A stretch of DNA of 9,160 bases. It comes from an uncultured Pseudomonadota bacterium. GTDB lineage: Bacteria > Pseudomonadota > Alphaproteobacteria > Rs-D84. A model generated the notes under the pieces. That model did no database searches. It was given only the letters and a program-made list of their open reading frames with translations, and was not told the DNA's origin. Shown here in pieces: positions 7,509 to 9,160 of the stretch. The stretch's first letter is position 1. The number at the start of each line of letters is the position of its first letter. The position numbers and the translations under genes are program-made. The stretch is from positions 1 through 9,160 of the forward strand of contig CAMVAR010000016.1 of assembly GCA_947165555.1 (NCBI GenBank), in the 5' to 3' direction.

Positions 7509-8405
7509 ATGGAAAATAATGTTGTTGATGGTGTCGTTGGAAACGCGGTCGGGGCAATTCAGGCGGTCCCGGAAAAGGTCCAGGCCAGTGCAGATGCGTT
7601 AAAAGATTTAATTTCTTCGTTAAGCGGTATGGCCGTCGATTTTGGATTAAAACTGATTGCCGCAATCGTCGTTTTGGTCGGTGGTTTATGGATTGCAAAG
7701 CGTCTGGCGCGGTCGTTTCGACGCATTTTGGAACGCCGGAAATTGGAACCGTCATTGGTGTCGTTTTTGTCTTCGTTTATGAATATTGTCCTGCGGATTA
7801 TGGTGGTAATCATAACATTGGCAACCGTTGGGGTACAAATGACATCTATTGTGGCGGTACTTGGTGCGGCGTCATTGGCCATCGGTATGGCGTTATCGGG
7901 AACAATGCAGAATTTTGCCGGTGGAATCGTTATTATGTTTTTAAAACCATTCAAGGTGGGGGATGTTATTACCACCGCAGATGGAAAAACCGGTATAGTA
8001 AAAAAGATTATGATTTTTACAACTGAAATACACACATTTGATAACCAGGCGGTGTTATTGCCAAATGGGGCGTTGTCCAATGCCCAGATTACAAATTTAT
8101 CTGTGAATGATACACGACGTACGGACATAACGGTTGGCATATCGTATGGTGACAGTTTTGATGTGGCGCGGCGCGAAATTTTGGCGATACTGGACGCGGA
8201 CGACCGGGTTTTGAAAACACCGGGGGCGGTGGTCGTTATTGATGCCCTTGGGGATAGTTCGGTTGTTTTGATTGTGCGTTATTGGACAACCGTGGCGGAT
8301 TTGTTGGATTGTCGGGCTGATATATTAGAGCGGATTTACAAAACATTACCCAAAAAGAAAATACATTTTCCATTTCCACAAATGGATGTGCATGTTTCAA
8401 AATAA
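7509..8405 (+). CDS. mscS: Small-conductance mechanosensitive channel, MscS family
   Basis: Inner-membrane channel that opens under membrane tension and releases solutes during hypo-osmotic shock; the family forms heptamers. I choose ATG 7509 over 7497 because GGGGA (7499-7503) sits 5 nt before it, the same spacing as in the foldase gene and paralogue 2, while 7497 has no ribosome-binding site. The 298 aa product is close to E. coli MscS (286 aa). TM1 is about 43-65, TM2 about 88-107 and pore-lining TM3 about 111-140, with VAVLGAASLAIGMALSG and the hinge glycine G131. The beta domain has LLPNG, followed by an alpha/beta domain ending in FPFPQMDVHV. At the position of E. coli seal residue L109 there is Met (M127), while L105 is kept as L123. 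It lies 15 bp after paralogue 2 and is the last gene before a terminator. Confidence 0.94.
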   Translation: MENNVVDGVVGNAVGAIQAVPEKVQASADALKDLISSLSGMAVDFGLKLIAAIVVLVGGLWIAKRLARSFRRILERRKLEPSLVSFLSSFMNIVLRIMVVIITLATVGVQMTSIVAVLGAASLAIGMALSGTMQNFAGGIVIMFLKPFKVGDVITTADGKTGIVKKIMIFTTEIHTFDNQAVLLPNGALSNAQITNLSVNDTRRTDITVGISYGDSFDVARREILAILDADDRVLKTPGAVVVIDALGDSSVVLIVRYWTTVADLLDCRADILERIYKTLPKKKIHFPFPQMDVHVSK

Positions 8406-8414
8406 TTTTACACC

Positions 8415-8440
8415 GGGCGCATTTGCGCCCTTGTTTTTTG
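8415..8440 (+). terminator. Rho-independent terminator of the operon ending in mscS
   Basis: GGGCGC (8415-8420) and GCGCCC (8425-8430) form a perfect 6 bp GC-rich stem with an ATTT loop. TTGTTTTTT follows at once. It lies 9 bp after the mscS stop codon. No similar hairpin was seen between the two cysteine-rich genes or before mscS, which supports one transcript. Confidence 0.92.
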
Positions 8441-8458
8441 TGAAAAAGTGTTTATAAT
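8431..8458 (+). promoter_or_regulatory. tRNA-Arg promoter
   Basis: A perfect TATAAT (8453-8458) lies 16 bp after TTGTTT (8431-8436). The -35 element overlaps the T-tract of the preceding terminator. Transcription would start near 8465, about 10 nt before the tRNA 5' end, a normal arrangement for a single tRNA gene. Confidence 0.6.
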
Positions 8459-8474
8459 AAATGCCATGGTTCGT

Positions 8475-8551
8475 GTGCCCATGGCTCAATTGGATAGAGC
8501 AATTGCCTTCTAAGCAATAGGTTGCAGGTTCGAGTCCTGCTGGGCACGCCA
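8475..8551 (+). tRNA. tRNA-Arg (anticodon UCU, CCA encoded)
   Basis: A full cloverleaf can be drawn. The acceptor stem is GTGCCCA (8475-8481) with TGGGCAC (8541-8547). The D stem is GCTC/GAGC (8484-8487, 8497-8500). The anticodon stem is ATTGC/GCAAT around loop CTTCTAA (8507-8513), with anticodon TCT at 8509-8511. A 5 nt variable loop follows, then the T stem GCAGG/CCTGC with loop TTCGAGT. The discriminator is G8548, followed by encoded CCA (8549-8551). It reads AGA (and possibly AGG) arginine codons, which are rare in most genes here. tRNA genes are frequent integration sites, but no second copy of its 3' end is seen in this window. Confidence 0.97.
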
Positions 8552-8555
8552 AAAT

Positions 8556-8587
8556 TCAAACCGGCAATACGTCGGTTTTTGTTTTGA
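8556..8587 (+). terminator. Terminator of the tRNA-Arg gene
   Basis: AAACCGGC (8558-8565) pairs with GTCGGTTT (8571-8578), including one G-U wobble, around an AATAC loop. A T run follows (to 8580, then GTTTT). It starts 6 bp after the tRNA CCA end. Read from the other strand it also forms a hairpin with a weaker T-tract, so it may also stop transcription of the small secreted-protein gene. Confidence 0.7.
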
Positions 8588-8605
8588 AAATCATTTGGGG
8601 GACTA

Positions 8606-9073
8606 TTAATCTGTGTTATTGATTGCACGCAACAGGGCGCCCATCGCCCCTCTGTGTTCGTTCGTGTCCTTCAGATACCAGATTATAGTATAGCCACAGG
8701 AAACTCTGTAATTATTCCCATTCCCAAATGACACCCAGCGAGAATTCGTAGGGCGCAAGACTTTACAATAACAAGACCCCACCCGGAGCTCAGGCTTTTC
8801 AAAGGCCGCCTCTAACTCTGGTTCTATTTCCTCTGGGGCTTCTCGCAAGGCTGGTGTTACCAACGAATGCCATGCACAAATACCGCTTAATGTGCCATAG
8901 GAATATGTCGCACTCCATTGTTGGGGCATATCATCCGCCGAACGCCATACACTGCTGGGTGCAACATCCTTGTTAAATGCAACAACCATGGCATCGTTTT
9001 TAACACATAAATCCGCCGCAAACGCACCCGTTGTGATAATCAGCCCGAATAACCCAAACCATAATTTTTGCAT
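8606..9073 (-). CDS. Small secreted cysteine-containing protein of unknown function
   Basis: I cannot name a family. ATG 9073-9071 is preferred over an in-frame ATG at 9115 because it is preceded by GGGAAAGGAA and opens directly into a classic signal peptide (MQKLWFGLFGLIITTGAFA, cleavage before ADLC). The longer start would add a charged 14-residue leader. The 155 aa precursor gives a mature protein of about 136 aa with five cysteines: one near the N-terminus (DLC), one in GICAW, the pair in SCYCK, and one in VSCGY. The SCYCK then SRWV arrangement and the closing RGAMGALL remind me of small Cys-rich secreted proteins in gut alphaproteobacterial genomes; this is recollection, not a search. 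A charged Glu/Pro segment (about 72-90) lies mid-protein. Codon usage changes from window-typical in the first half to GAG-, AGA- and CTC-containing in the second. It is probably monocistronic and faces the tRNA. Confidence 0.72.
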   Translation of the reverse strand: MQKLWFGLFGLIITTGAFAADLCVKNDAMVVAFNKDVAPSSVWRSADDMPQQWSATYSYGTLSGICAWHSLVTPALREAPEEIEPELEAAFEKPELRVGSCYCKVLRPTNSRWVSFGNGNNYRVSCGYTIIWYLKDTNEHRGAMGALLRAINNTD

Positions 9074-9093
9074 TTTCCTTTCCCTCTTTTTTT

Positions 9094-9126
9094 CCGCCGG
9101 CGCCGTGCAACCCATTCCGACGGCGG
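9094..9126. repeat. GC-rich inverted repeat upstream of the small secreted-protein gene
   Basis: CCGCCG (9094-9099) and CGGCGG (9121-9126) are perfect inverted arms separated by 21 nt, with alternative pairing of an inner GCCG. Surroundings are AT-rich. If the candidate promoter at 9130-9159 is used, the hairpin would sit in the 5' leader, 20 nt upstream of the start codon. On the plus strand it is followed by ATTTTTAT, so it could alternatively be a weak terminator. Confidence 0.45.
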
Positions 9127-9129
9127 ATT

Positions 9130-9159
9130 TTTATATGTAAAAAGTGTATCAAAAACCAA
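9130..9159 (-). promoter_or_regulatory. Possible promoter of the small secreted-protein gene
   Basis: On the minus strand TTGGTT (9159-9154) is followed after 18 bp by TATAAA (9135-9130). This would give a leader of about 50 nt carrying the inverted repeat. The window ends at 9160, so upstream context cannot be judged. Confidence 0.35.
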
Positions 9160-9160
9160 G

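Noticed and set aside
7559..8140. 193-codon minus-strand open frame opposite mscS
   Set aside because: It is entirely antisense to a confidently identified channel gene and has no recognisable motif.
8475..8605. tRNA-Arg as an attachment site of an integrated element
   Set aside because: No integrase and no direct repeat of the tRNA 3' end are present in the window; only one small gene with unusual codons lies beside it.

Overview
The window (9,160 bp, estimated by eye at mid-40s % GC) reads as chromosomal DNA of an alphaproteobacterium, plausibly a host- or gut-associated uncultured lineage. The clues are a divergent tpiA / PpiD-type foldase pair, a layout common in alphaproteobacteria; an E. 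coli-like MscS; and strong TTG-Leu, GAA-Glu and CGT/CGC-Arg codon preference. The lineage call is inference from recalled gene order, not a search.

Left part (1-2455): the 5' portion of triosephosphate isomerase on the minus strand, divergent from a membrane-anchored SurA/PpiD-type periplasmic foldase. The foldase converges on infA (translation initiation factor IF-1, minus strand), and one symmetric hairpin flanked by A and T runs can end both transcripts. infA and the next gene start back to back from two well-formed sigma-70-type promoters.

Centre (2537-8440): an apparent three-gene operon ending in a clear rho-independent terminator. It encodes two very large, secreted, cysteine-rich proteins (721 and 907 aa) that I cannot assign to a named family, followed by a small-conductance mechanosensitive channel (MscS). 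The two large proteins are tandem paralogues. Their first 30 mature cysteines occur in the same order, with conserved spacings, internal six-cysteine repeats and a matching C-terminal tail. The second carries an EF-hand/dockerin-like calcium loop that the first lacks. This pair is the most novel content of the window. Linkage to a foldase and to MscS suggests a cell-envelope role, but no function is shown.

Right part (8453-9160): a tRNA-Arg(UCU) gene with its own promoter, encoded CCA and terminator. It is followed on the opposite strand by a small secreted cysteine-containing protein whose C-terminal half has codon usage unlike the rest of the window.

No mobile element, CRISPR array, integrase or rRNA is visible, and no stretch longer than 300 bases lacks a gene.
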